Below, piece by piece: positions 35,038-47,400 of a stretch of 64,000 bases of DNA. Position 1 is the stretch's first letter; every line of letters begins with the position of its first letter. The translations under genes were made by a program, and so were the position numbers. Location of the stretch: positions 1 through 64,000 of the forward strand of contig WNNJ02002726.1 in the NCBI GenBank assembly GCA_012934845.2, written 5' to 3'. A model generated the notes under the pieces. It was not told where the DNA came from. It ran no database searches and saw nothing but the letters and a program-made list of their open reading frames with translations. Source of the DNA: Pomphorhynchus laevis. Taxonomy: Eukaryota > Acanthocephala > Palaeacanthocephala > Echinorhynchida > Pomphorhynchidae.

Positions 35038-35873
35038 TAATCATATAAGCCCGACGCGAAAGAATGACGAATGCCGTGTCATCATCACTATGACTCATCA
35101 GTGCCAGTTCCCTCCCACTGCTGGATGCAGAGGAGGACTAGCAGACGGCAATAAACGAATGAATTAAGTGCATGATGTACTAGAAAATCTATAGTAACAT
35201 CATCTAAAGTGCTGAATTAGCACTACAATAGTTTCACCAAAATGGATCATTAGCACTGGCAAATGCCAGCGCAAGGTATCTTAATATCGGCTTACTTCTA
35301 ATCTCAAATGATGATACCATTCCGCGTGAATTTTTTAATAATCATATAAGCTCGACGCGAAAGAATGACGAATGCCGTGTCGTCATCACTATGACTCATC
35401 AGTGACAGTTCCCTCCCACTGCTGAATGCAGAGGACTAGCAGACGGCAATCAACGAATGAATCAAGTGAATGATGCAATAGAAAATCTCTATTAACATCA
35501 TCTAGAGTGCTGAATTAGCACTACAGCTTCACCAAATTGGATCATTAGCACAAGCACTGGCAAATGCCAGCGCAAGTTCTCTTAATATCGGCTTACTTCT
35601 ATTAATCAAATGATGATACCATTCCGCGTGAATTTTTAGTAATCATATAAGCCCGACGCGAAAGAATGACGAATGCCGTTTCGTCATCACTATGACTCAT
35701 CAGTGCCAGTTCCGTCCCACTGCTATATGCAGAGGAGGTCTAGATTTTGTTGCTAGAGATTTTCTAGTACATCATGCACTCGATTCATTCGTTGGTTGCT
35801 ATCTGCTAGTCCTCCTCTGCATCCAGCAATGGGAGGGAACTGGCACTGATGAGTCATAGTGATGACGACACGG
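35038..35873. repeat. Satellite family 3, 301-bp monomer, with inverted partial copy
   Basis: TCATATAAGC(C/T)CGACGCG occurs at 35041, 35342 and 35643 (period 301). The third unit breaks at about 35737. Reverse-oriented sequence of the same unit then runs from 35743 to 35873, so the last about 95 bp can fold back on the inverted part. Units are about 92-95% identical. Confidence 0.92.
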
Positions 35874-37700
35874 CACGTGATTCAGTTTTAGTTTTGAATT
35901 TTGCGGGGAATAAGCAAATTTGCAGTACCAAACGAAATCTTGCATTTTTTTAATTTATATTATAAGTTATTATTCACATTTAATTTTTACATCTATTATA
36001 TTTAATATTAATATTTAGTTTATCTAATCTATCTTAACTATATAACAGTTTAATATAATCAAATCGTCTTGATATTTTTTTAAATATATACAAGATTGTA
36101 TTACGAGATTCTGTATTTTAGTGTGCTCTTTTTACGAATGTGTTGGCTTATTTTGTGAATTATTTTTACTTATTTAGACGTTTGATTTCGTTAATCAACT
36201 TTGATTCGCCTCTATTTATCTTTATCCTCTATTTTGATTTGCATCGAAAGACTGTTTTTAACCAAATTTTAAATAGCAACTCATTTTTAAATTTAAATAC
36301 ATTAAAATCATATATACCTATTAATTCGAGTTGTATTGTAAATGCGATCTAATTATTTTGTTAATTCATGACGAATTAATCAATTTAATTTAATCATTTG
36401 TTAATTCAAGACTAATTCATCTATATTTAAATTTAATTACATTGGAATCATATATTCCTAATAATTCGAATAAAACTAATTCTCAATTCGAATTAGATAG
36501 TAAAGTCATTTATTTCTTAATTCAAGATTAATTTAAATAAATTTCAGATCTCAACTGCCTTTTTTGTAATCAAATATTTCTATTAATTTAAATGATATTA
36601 GATTGTTCATTTATATTCGAATTATATTGTTAATTAAATCGAATTAATTTGTTAACTTAATATAAGTTCATCTATATTTCAATTTTAAATTGCATCTATT
36701 TGAATCAGATGTTCATTCCTATTAATTTGAAAAAATCGTATGTTAATTAATTACATTAATATCAGATAATTAATTAATAATTAATTATTAGCTTAATTAA
36801 TTATTTAATTACATCCTGAATTTCGTTCAGACATAAATTTATTTTATGCTTGATGTTATCTATGTATTCTATTATTATTTTTAATGACTGAACATTTATA
36901 TTTCTTGAATAATTTATGTTTTAAGCAAAATCAATGAACAATAATTTATTTTTATATTTCGCTAGTTGCTGTGACGTCATTAGAAAAACATACAATTTGT
37001 TCATAAAATTGAAAGAGCAAATTGTAGGTTTTTTCCGCTCCAAAACTCCAAATTGAAAAATTTATAATTAATTTTAAATTAATCATAATTATTTTTTATA
37101 GCTTGTTTCTCAAATTTCTTTAGTTTATAATATATTTAATTATAAATATTAAATTATATATTATTATAAATATATAATTTAATAATATATATTATTAAAT
37201 ATATTATTATATTTATAATACATATAATTTATAATCCACGTTTAATTTGATCAATTATCACATTTATTTTTAAATATTATTAATATTTAATAGTCTATAA
37301 CAGTTTAATAACACTATATTATCACTATCGTGTTCATTTATTTTTTAATATATACAAGATTGCATTACGAGATTACAAGTTTCTATATTTTAATGTGCTC
37401 TTTTTACGAATGTATTGTTTTTATTTGATCTCTTTCCCCTATTTTGATTCGCAGCAAAAAAAATAAATTTTTAATTAGATTAAATCTTTAATTAGATTTT
37501 CACCAAATCTTAAATTGTTTAAATCATAAAGCGTTTTTTATTAGACACTTTTTAGTATGTATAACTCAAGGGTCCAAAACTGGAACTCACTCACCTATCT
37601 CAAATTTAATAACGGCTCATGCACACCAGAAATAACAGAATTATTTTTATTTAACGTTTCGCCTATCCATACACACCGACCACAAGGATATTAACGTATG
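35874..37700. other. AT-rich stretch with a diverged direct repeat
   Basis: Roughly 35935-36260 and 37080-37480 share blocks in the same order (TATACAAGATTG(T/C)ATTACGAGATT, AGTGTGCTCTTTTTACGAATG or close variants, CTATTTTGATT(T/C)GCA). Between them lie degenerate repeats with TTAATTC and CGAATTA motifs (36340-36680). No gene seen. Confidence 0.55.
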
Positions 37701-37711
37701 CTATCATGTAT

Positions 37712-37912
37712 TAAATTTATTGAATATAAACTGAAAAAGGTCATCGCACTTTATTTTAACGTTTGGGGCAAAGCCTTCTTCAAAAAATTTGTAATCAGTT
37801 GAATAAGACTTCGTTCGGCCAAAGCCCAGAAGGCTTTGGCCTTCATAAGGCTTCGATTGAAACGTTGAAATAAATTGTCATAACTTTTTCCCCAGTTTAT
37901 ATTCAATAAATT
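37712..37912. repeat. Foldback element FB2
   Basis: Ends are inverted repeats of about 50 bp (TAAATTTATTGAATATAAACT against its complement ending at 37912; then AACGTTT/AAACGTT). The centre contains a GC-rich 10-bp-arm hairpin at 37817-37841 (GGCCAAAGCC). No protein. It sits about 290 bp before the first exon found of the GRAMD1-like gene. Confidence 0.75.
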
Positions 37913-38202
37913 ATATATAGTAGGTGTTATGTATAAAGTACTAAATGATATTTGCAAATTACGCCTAAAGTAAAACCTTTCAGTTATTTTTCAATCCATG
38001 TACAATCTATTAATAAGAATTTAAGGAAGCCTATCAGTGCAAATAGTTTGCATCAGACATTGACTTAATTCCTCTTAATATTTGCACTATAAAGTTGCTA
38101 AATGTTTTATCTAACACGTTTAAATTTATTTCTATTAGAGAAAATAACGTATCAGAAACATTTTAAAATAATCGAATGTATGCTTTATCCAAAGTTTTTT
38201 AG

Positions 38203-38480
38203 TTGGAGATTCGGGTGAAAAGCAAGTTGAAGAAAATACGCATGTTCCTAACTGCACAGATAGACTAGACGTATCTTTAAATTCCGATGAATACACTGAT
38301 AGCACGAATGTTGATGTACCAGCAAATGATGTACCGAGTATCGAAGTCAATGATGATTGTTACCAGCAACAACTCAGCAATGTAAATGATAGCCATGAAG
38401 GTGATGCTTCCATCAGTGGAATGGCAAAGGATGATTCACCGAATGTTAAAAAGAACCTTAAAAGACGAGCATGGTATAGT
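38203..38480 (+). CDS. GRAMD1-like exon A (acidic N-terminal region)
   Basis: Acceptor TTTTTTAG at 38201-38202 and donor GTAAGT at 38481. Starts in phase 1 and encodes about 92 Asp/Ser/Asn-rich residues ending LKRRAWYS. An in-frame stop just upstream of the acceptor supports a splice start rather than a translation start. Low-complexity acidic N-termini are usual before the GRAM domain. Confidence 0.75.
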
Positions 38481-41400
38481 GTAAGTTTTTACTTATAAAT
38501 CCAATTAACTAGAAAATATTAATTGCTACAAACTATAGACATTAGGAATTTAATTTGAATATTTAACGTAAAACGGAAAAATCGTATTTGATATAATTTT
38601 ATAATTGTTTTTTTTGTATCATTATGAATCGCAATTGGTTTGATAGAGATATCTTCAAGGAAACATTAAATCCGCAAATACTTTAAATTCAGCGGATTTC
38701 AGTAAAATCAATATATTTATGTATTAAAAATTTTAAATCGTCAATAAAGAGTAACTATTTCAAGTTATTTTGTTTTACAAATATTTTTGAGGTTGTTATC
38801 TCCTTATTTAGTGCTACAATTTGTAACACTGATAAAGGAGATAACAACCTCTGAAATATTTGTAAAATTACTTAAAATGGATCCAGTCTTTCTTTTCAAC
38901 AATTCCATCAATTCCAATTTATATACTTTAAATAATATTGTCTAGATTATTCTGTTTCAAAAGTGTTTACAAAACTACTCCTAACAAACATCTACGATAA
39001 AGAAACATTTAGCCTTAAATTTTTCTTTTCAGGCGTTTAATTCGACATACAAAAAACGAGCAACAGATTTCCACAGATTATTTCCAGAAATACCAATCTC
39101 AGAACTACTGATAGTTGGTACAACTGTCAATTTCTTCTTTTTAAAAGATTCTTATGAATCTGTTGATTTAGATTACTCGTGTGCCTTACAAAGAGAAATA
39201 TTTGCTCATGGTCGAATGTATATTTCTAGTCTGTATATTTGTTTTTATTCAAACATTATGGGATGGGAAGCTGCGGTATTTCATAAATGTTAAAAATGTT
39301 TTTAAAAATCTTCTTATTTAGCGAATCTGTATTCCTTGCAAGAGTATTGTTTCAATAACAAAGGAGAAAACAGCGATAGTGATTCCTAATGCCATAGAAG
39401 TCAAGCTCCGTTGCGGAGAGAGATACTTTTTTGCTAGTTTTGCATCTAGGGATAAAACGTATCTAACGTTATTTCGCATATGGCAAAATTGCCTACTTGA
39501 CCAGGTCTGTTTTCAAATTGATACAGTTTAAAAGCTGGTAATAAAATACATTTTTTAATTTTAAGAATTTAAAATAATTAATAATTGAATAATCAAAATT
39601 TTGTTGGTCGCCATTTCACTTTACTACTATCTTATTTTGAAATTAATATTAATTAATAATTAATATTTTAAGTATTATAATTATGAACGTTTTATTGGTC
39701 CCTCCTGAAACAATTATAATATGTAATTTATGTTTAATATGTAATTATTTACCTATAATAAGCAATGCTTTAATTATTGGCTCTTTTTTCGATAAATACG
39801 TTTATATTTTCATTCTTAAAGTTAAATTTATTTAATTTTAATTTCTAATTTTTTAATTGCAGACAAAATATTTGATACATTTATTCTTTTATATTTGAAG
39901 AAGCATTTGAGTTTCTCATTGTGAATTTCCAATTTTTTAATGAATTAATGAAATAATTAAGTTAATTAATTTGCAAACATATAATAAACGAGTATAAATT
40001 TAAAATTTTTAAATTTTCTAAAATTTAAATTTTTTTAAAATTTTCTTAAGAAAATTCAAAATTCGTAATCTATTAATAGATAAACAGCATTTCACTTGGT
40101 TGAGTCTAGTATAAATTAATATATAAATTAATATATAAATATATTAATATTAATTATTGTATATAAACCGTTTAAGAACGTTTTGTTTTCTTTACGTTAT
40201 TAATGTTTCACACTTTTATCATAGACTAGAGTGTAACCTTCATAACGCATTTATTAAATGCGTTATGTTCAATATTTTATTGCTCAGTTTTTAATCTTTT
40301 TGTATTCAAACAACTTACGAATACACAGGTCTTTTTAAGATGTTCTTTTTTGCGTTTTAAATATTTCATCTATAAATTTATACGAGGGAATTTTGAGGAC
40401 TGAGGACCATTTTTTTGACAACAGAAGAGATAGACAAACCCACTCTGAGTCAAACGTCGTATATTTATAGGTAGTGATTATTAATTATACCATATGCATA
40501 TATATCAAATATATTAACTAATTAATCTATCAACAAGAATTAATTCTAGTTTATTTTATTTATTGAACTTTTGCAATTATTTTATCTATATAGCATAAAT
40601 AAACAGTAGCTATTATACGTCACATAATATATATTCTAAATTAATAATATATTAATATTATAATTAATATCATAATATTCTAAATTAATAATATAGAATA
40701 TTAGGTTACGTATAAGCTAACTTTTACGGTTATAAGCTAACTTTTACGAGTTAACTTTTACGATTTATAAGCTTACGTTTATTTGAGCTAACTTTTACAA
40801 TTAGTTTGCTCAAATCGTAAAGTACTTTATACTCACCGGCATTGTCAGCCATTAATTTTTTTGTTCCATGAACACGAAAATTACGTCTAAAATGTGCAAA
40901 GCTTAAAATTTTCAAAATCATTCTCAATCTGTATTTTGTAATATTATATTTTATTATAATTAATTTTAAATTTAATTCAAAAAGTTTTTTGTATAAAAAT
41001 TATTTATTGTTTAATCATTTCATACACTTTTATAATAATTTGATCTAACTTTAATATTTTAATTTTATCTCTGAAAAAATTTGCGGTCTTCAAACTTTGA
41101 AAATTTTCAATTACGCTTTTAATTTTTGAATAATTTTTATACACTTTTATAATCAGTTAATCTAACTTTGATATTTTAATTTTATCTCTGAAAGAATTTG
41201 CGGTCTTTAAACTTTGAACATTTTCAATTACGTTTTTAATTTTTGAATTATTATCATACACTTTTATAATCATTTGATCTAACTTTAATATTTTAATTTT
41301 ATCTCTGAAAGAATTTGCGGTCTTCAAACTTTGAAAATTTTCAATTACGTTTTTAATTTTTGAATTATTATCATACACTTTTATAATCATTTGATCTAAC

Positions 41401-44400
41401 TTTAATATTTTAATTTTATCTCTGAAAGAATTTGCGGTCTTTAAATTTTAAACATTTTCAATTACGTTTTTAATTGTGTAATAATGTTGAAATAGAAACC
41501 AAATTATTTTAGATGTAATTTTAATTAACTATTTATTTTCTACTTTCTAATCTAGAATTTTTTCTAATTTTGTTAAACAAATTCAACTTACTTATATTTT
41601 TAAACTGGTATTCCACCCGTTTTCACAACTTTTGAATTTTTCGCATATTTACCCAGTTTTTATTGCTTTACTTTTGTAAAGCAATAAAAACTGGTAGAAA
41701 CTGCTTTACTTTTGCTTTACTTAGGTTTTACTTTTGTTTTAAAATTTTTCATGATATAATTTTTATTCTTGTCGTAAAAGCTCATTATTAGCCGTGAACT
41801 TTGAATAAAATGAGCTGTTTTTTTAATTTTAGTTGTGAAGCTCTTTCAGAACTTTTGATAGCATTTGAAAATATCAAAACATTTTACTTGAATTAATTGA
41901 TGAAATTGCACACTCATATTCATCATCATTGTTATTATTTACTTTAACACAATTTGCTGCGAGTAGACAAATTGTCAATCTTTAGTTAAATCAGAAACAT
42001 AAATTCGGATGAAACATAAGTAGTGTAGTTTAGTACCTTAAATAATACGGACTTGATGAATTACGGTCGGTCTTACATTTCAGTGCTATTAAAATTTACT
42101 ATTTTTATACACAGAGCTGCATTTGTAAGTATTTATTTAAATATTGTCCCCATTTAAATATTGATATTTAACTTTCAACATTTACTAATTTCCGATTTTT
42201 ATTGTTTCCTCATTGCGGTGTTGTACAAACAGGTAAATTTATTTATAAATGTAATGTTTTTTTATATTAATATTCTATAGTTATATGTAATTTTGTATCA
42301 ATCTAATTATTTTTCGAAAAATGTTTCAACATGATTAATTTTTGACAGCTTCTGAGTATGATTTTAATTTTTGCAAATTATTTTATGTTGAATTTGTGGA
42401 TTTTACTTAATAAAGTCGCTGTTGGGATTAATATATACCTAGACACTGACATTTCTATAAGAAAATCTAAAATCGTTTTACGTTGGAAGATGATAACATT
42501 GATGAGCATGTATTAGAATTCAAGTAGTTCCTATTATTCTGAGCATACGAAAAAGATGATTAGATTATATGAAATTACGTTGTGGATGAGATTTTCTTTT
42601 CAGCAAGAAAACCTTTCATGCCATTACCTTGAATTGATCATTAATTCAATAGAATGTATTTCACCTGTGCACATTTTTTAAAGGAAGAGGTTTGGGAAAC
42701 GTAGGATGTCATTAGAACAAATTGACCATGAACTTTCCTGTATTTTCGTATTTGAAACGTTGTCTTGTTTATTTGGCATTCGATAAGTGCCACATATAAC
42801 TCGCCTTTCAAATAGCCCTTGAATATTTTATTGATCTCTAGTTATTTAACAACCTAGACATAACTACACTGCGAGTTTATCCAGCTCACACATTTGACTA
42901 TCGAAGCCTTCAAATGTAGTACATCCTCAAGTAAATCGTCCAGTTATTCCTTCAGTATATCCTCCAGTAATTGCACCAGTAAATCCTCCAGTAAATCATC
43001 CAGTAAATCCTCCAGTAAATCATCCAGTAAATCCTCCAGTAAATCATCCAGTAAATCCTGCAGTAAATCATCCAGTAAATCCTCCAGTAAATCATCCAGA
43101 AAATCCTCCAGTAAATCCTCTAGTCTATCATCCAGTAAATCCTTCAGCCAATCCTTCAGCCGATCCTCAATAGAGTAATCCCGGAAATCTTCGAGTATAT
43201 ACTACAGTTAATTCTCAAATAAATATTTAAATAAATTATCAAGTTTATCATCCAGTTAATCCTTCAGTAAATCATCCATTAAATCCTTCAGTAAATCATC
43301 CATTAAATCCTTCAGTAAATCACCGAGAAAATTCTCAGGTATAGCCGTCAGTAAATCCTCCAGCAAATCTACCACTAAATCATCCAGTGTATCCTGTAAT
43401 TGATTCGACTCAGCTGTTTCCCGAGTCCTTCTGGAAATTAGTCGTCTTAAAAATCTGTTCTCTTAGTAGCAAGGTTGATTCAGTATATGATCTTTTTCTT
43501 CATAAATCTTTGGATGTTTTGTGTTTAACCGAATATTGACACGCTGATCAGAATGATTACTCTATAAAACGCCTTCGCTCTTTAAATCTCTCTGTGGTAG
43601 ATAAGGCTCGTCAACGACCTATTAGTTTAAACATATCAATTAACCACGGTAGTCTTATAGCTTTCTCTCACCATTGCTCTCCGTTGCAATCATTATCGTT
43701 GTCATTTGTTCCTATTACTTTCAAACTACTTAACTTCCGTGTAAAAGCCGGCTCGTTGTTTCTCAATATTTACTTATTCTATCGATCTGACTCGTGTCAT
43801 CCATCAGACTCTTTTTTCGGTGAACTGTCAAACTTTCTTTCATTTATCTCTCCGGTCAACCTTGCGTTGTACTAGGTGATATAAATGTTCGCTTAGACCG
43901 TCCTTGTACCCTAAAGACGATTGGACTGTCCTTGTACCCTAAAGACGATTGGACCGTCCTTGTACTCTAAAGACGATTGGACCGTCCTTGTACCCTAAAC
44001 ATCACAATACCCTAAAGACGATTTCTACATTTAAGGATCATGATTTTTAAATCATGTATCCTCATTATTCTTCTGCTACCCATATTCTTGACGGTATCCT
44101 TGATATTGTTGCCCTACCTTCGCGTCTTGCCTTGTCTTCTTCACTGTGTATATCTGATCCCGTTCTATCTGACGACTTCATTGTTACCTGCTCTCTCCCT
44201 TTGTTAAAAATTAATGATTCCGCAAAAATTATATCTTGTCGTTCTTGGAAATTCCTCCATTTTTCCATTCTTTGCTCTCATATCAAACACTCCGTAATAT
44301 ATCCTTCTTCTATCTACAAATCTCCCAATTACTCGAATCTAATTGATTCGACTCCACTGCTTCCCAAGTCTTCCTGGAAATTGGTCGTCTGAAATATCCG

Positions 44401-47400
44401 CTCTTTTAGTAACGAGGTTGATTCAGTATATGATATTTTTCTTCATAAATCTTTGGATGTTTTGTGTTTAACCGAATATTGACACGCTGATCAGAATGAT
44501 TACTATTAAACGCCTCTGTTCACTAAACCTCTCTTTGGTTGATAAAGTTAGTCAACTACCTTTCAGTTCAAATAAATCAATTAATCACGGTGGTCTTATA
44601 ACTTTCTCTCACCATTAGTCTCCGTTGCAATCGTTATCGTTGCAATTGTTTTCTATTACTTTCGAACTACTTAGGTCCCGTGTAAAAGCCGTCTCGTTGT
44701 TTCCGTCAGACTCTTTTTTCTGTAAACTGTCAAACTTTCTTTCTTTCATCTTCCACTCCGGTTTACCTTGCGCTGTACTAGATGATATAAATGTTCGCTT
44801 AGATCGTCCGTGTGATTCCAATACCCTAAATACGATTTCTACATTTAATGATCATGATTTTCAAATCATGTATCCTCATTATTCTTCTTCTACCCATATT
44901 CTTGGCGGTGCCCAGGATATTGTTCCCCTACCTTCGCGTCTTGCCTTGTCTTCTTCATTATGTATATCTGATCAATGCTCTCTCTGACCACGTGTTACCT
45001 ATTATCTCCCTTTGTTAAAAATCAATGATCCTGCAAAAATTATCTTGAATCGTTGAAAATTCCTCGATTTTTCACTTCTTCGCTCTCATGTCAACTGTTC
45101 TCCGTTAATGTATCCTTCTTCCATCTACCAATCCTTCAGTTACTTATGTACCTTCTTTAACAATGTATTTTGCTCTATCTTCGATGAAATTCTTTCCATT
45201 AAACTCTTGCTCAATCACGCCACTATCGTGCAATATGGTTTAACTCTGAGTGTGTGACTTAAAATGCCTTCTGTGTCGTTCTTTCAGAACTTATCATTGT
45301 TATCTCGGACTATCTCCAGCACTTGACTACTCCGTTTATCGTAACCAATTCTTTGCTCTTCGTCATTCACATAGAATAAACTGGATTCTCCTAATAACTC
45401 TCGAACTTAATGGAAAACTCTCAATTCTCTATTTTCTCGTTCATATATCATCTCCACTCTTGATCCTTTTTAATTATCCGATTACCTAATTTTAAAAAAT
45501 TTCTCTTATCGATTCTATCATCGTTCTTCAACAAACTTCTTGTATCCCGTATATTCGTATCCCTGTTATCTACTTGCGGTATCTGAAGATGAAGTATTTT
45601 GCCTTCTTATTTCGTCAACCTGTAAGTCATCTCCTGCTGATCCCATCCCTACTCAAATTCTCAAATTGTTGTCCACTGACTTCACACCTTTCCTTACCAG
45701 CCTCTTTAACTCTTCGATTCGGAATGGAATATTTCCTATTCTTTGAAAAGCGGTCATTGTTCGTTTACTACTTAAAAAGACCTGTTTTGACCTATTTCTT
45801 CCTTCATCTTATCGCCCAATATTAATTCTACCAACCTTATCTAAAATTCTAGAACACCTTGTCTTAGATCATATCAACAGGTATCTCTCTTCAACGCAGC
45901 TTTACTCTTCTTTTCAATCTGCTTTCCGCTCCAATCATTCCACCGAACTAGCTTGTCATAAAGTATTTTCTGATCTGCTCTCCGCTCGTGACAAAAGACT
46001 TTGTAGTGTGGTAATATCGCTCGATCTTTTATCTGCATTCAACATTGTCGATCACAAAATCTTTCGTTCTCGTCTTCGCTATCACTATGGTTTCTCTTCG
46101 TCCACCTTGGCTTGGTTCTCTTTGAATATCTCTCATCGATCATTTTCCGTCCATTCTAATTCAATGTGTTCTCCTCTATCTTCTCTCTTGTGGTATACCT
46201 TAATGTTAAGTACTTGTATCTATTCTCTTTACGCTTCTTCTTGGAGATATATATTTTATAACTAATAAATTCTGCTCTCGAGTAATACAGTACGCGGATG
46301 ATATACTTTATTCTCTTTCATCTTATCATCACCTAAGGCAACTTTTCTTATCATCGTCGAGTTGTCTTCGTGCTCTATCAAAGCACGAAGACAACTCCTC
46401 CATCCTCTCTTTCTGTATCACCTCCTACTCTGTCTTCAGACCACAATTATTCTCGCTGTAGGTAAACTAGTATTTTTAGATATTTCGACAATAACCTGCA
46501 TCTCGATCCCTTCATTCGTGATAAAACTAGATCTTCAAATATTCTTTTCCGTGATATTCGTCTCTCAGAAATTCTCTAGATTTTAGTTCATGTAAATATC
46601 TTATCTCATCCCTTATTTACCCGCGTATTGATTACTATCTTAGCCTTCTCGTCTTTTCATCAAAGTCATCTCTTAAACCTCCTTAGCGCCTCGTTAACAC
46701 TGCTGTGCGCATCTTCTTTCGACTTCGTAAATACGATCATATCTCCTCATATTTATCAAAACTTGGATGGCAAAGTATTAAGCATCGCGTTAGTTTCGTC
46801 TGCTTTGTCTAACTTATCGTCTTCTCCATTGTAATTCTCCTTCTTATCTCTACCTGTCAACTTTTAAAACTTACAGTTTTTGAAATAATAATACTTATTT
46901 ATTAAATAATAAATATTATTTATTAATAATAGTGAGCAATTTAAAATAGGAAGCCTCTATTAAATTTAGATTTATTTCGATTTCCATCTAACGATGGAAA
47001 TCGTTAATATTTTTATTTTATTTTTCGTGCTTATTTTTACCAATCTGTCACTTAATGCCTGTTATACGCAGATTGTTCGGCAATTTATTCGAGTAAGTAC
47101 GAAGCTGTTCAGAGGTCTTAAAGGCAACGGCAAAAGTATGTAGAATAAACGAGCTTAGTTTTAATTACTCAAAAACAAGGGCTGTTAAAATTAGGTTGGT
47201 GTCAGATTGATAAATCTGGTGCCTTTACTCTTGAGGAAGTTTTGGTATCTTGCGTATCTATGTTTGTTCATCGTAGACTCTTGGTTATCATAAAATGGAC
47301 ATTTGGAATCATCTTTCTTATATCGCTAGCAAGATTGCGGCTTCCGTTATCTCAGTGTGTTATCTTCTGTTAATTATGAGAGCTCAAAGTTATGTTGTAT

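Larger units (their letters stand above)
43402..46850 (+). mobile_element. CR1/L2-like LINE relic with duplicated endonuclease region
   Basis: A decayed LINE related to the one at 3932-7080. Endonuclease remains: LDVLCLTEY (expected W changed to stop), NVRLDRP, YSSATHILDGILDIVALPS (43402-44340). The same region recurs at 44344-45130, offset 942 bp, with THILGGAQDIVPLPS. RT remains: PADPIPTQILKLLSTDFTPF, FQSAFRSNHSTE, VVISLDLLSAFNIVDHK, QYADDILYSL (about 45550-46330). Many stops and frameshifts. It lies in an intron of the GRAMD1-like gene, same strand. Confidence 0.85.

Noticed and set aside
41020-41480. CRISPR-like array
   Set aside because: The units are contiguous without unique spacers, and the context is an animal intron.
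42894-43178. Ser/Lys repeat protein
   Set aside because: It is one frame of a 12-bp minisatellite; the other frames are equally open.
45574-45825. Separate gene next to the LINE RT
   Set aside because: It is an alternative frame of the same LINE RT region (PTQILKLLSTDFTPF in the true frame).
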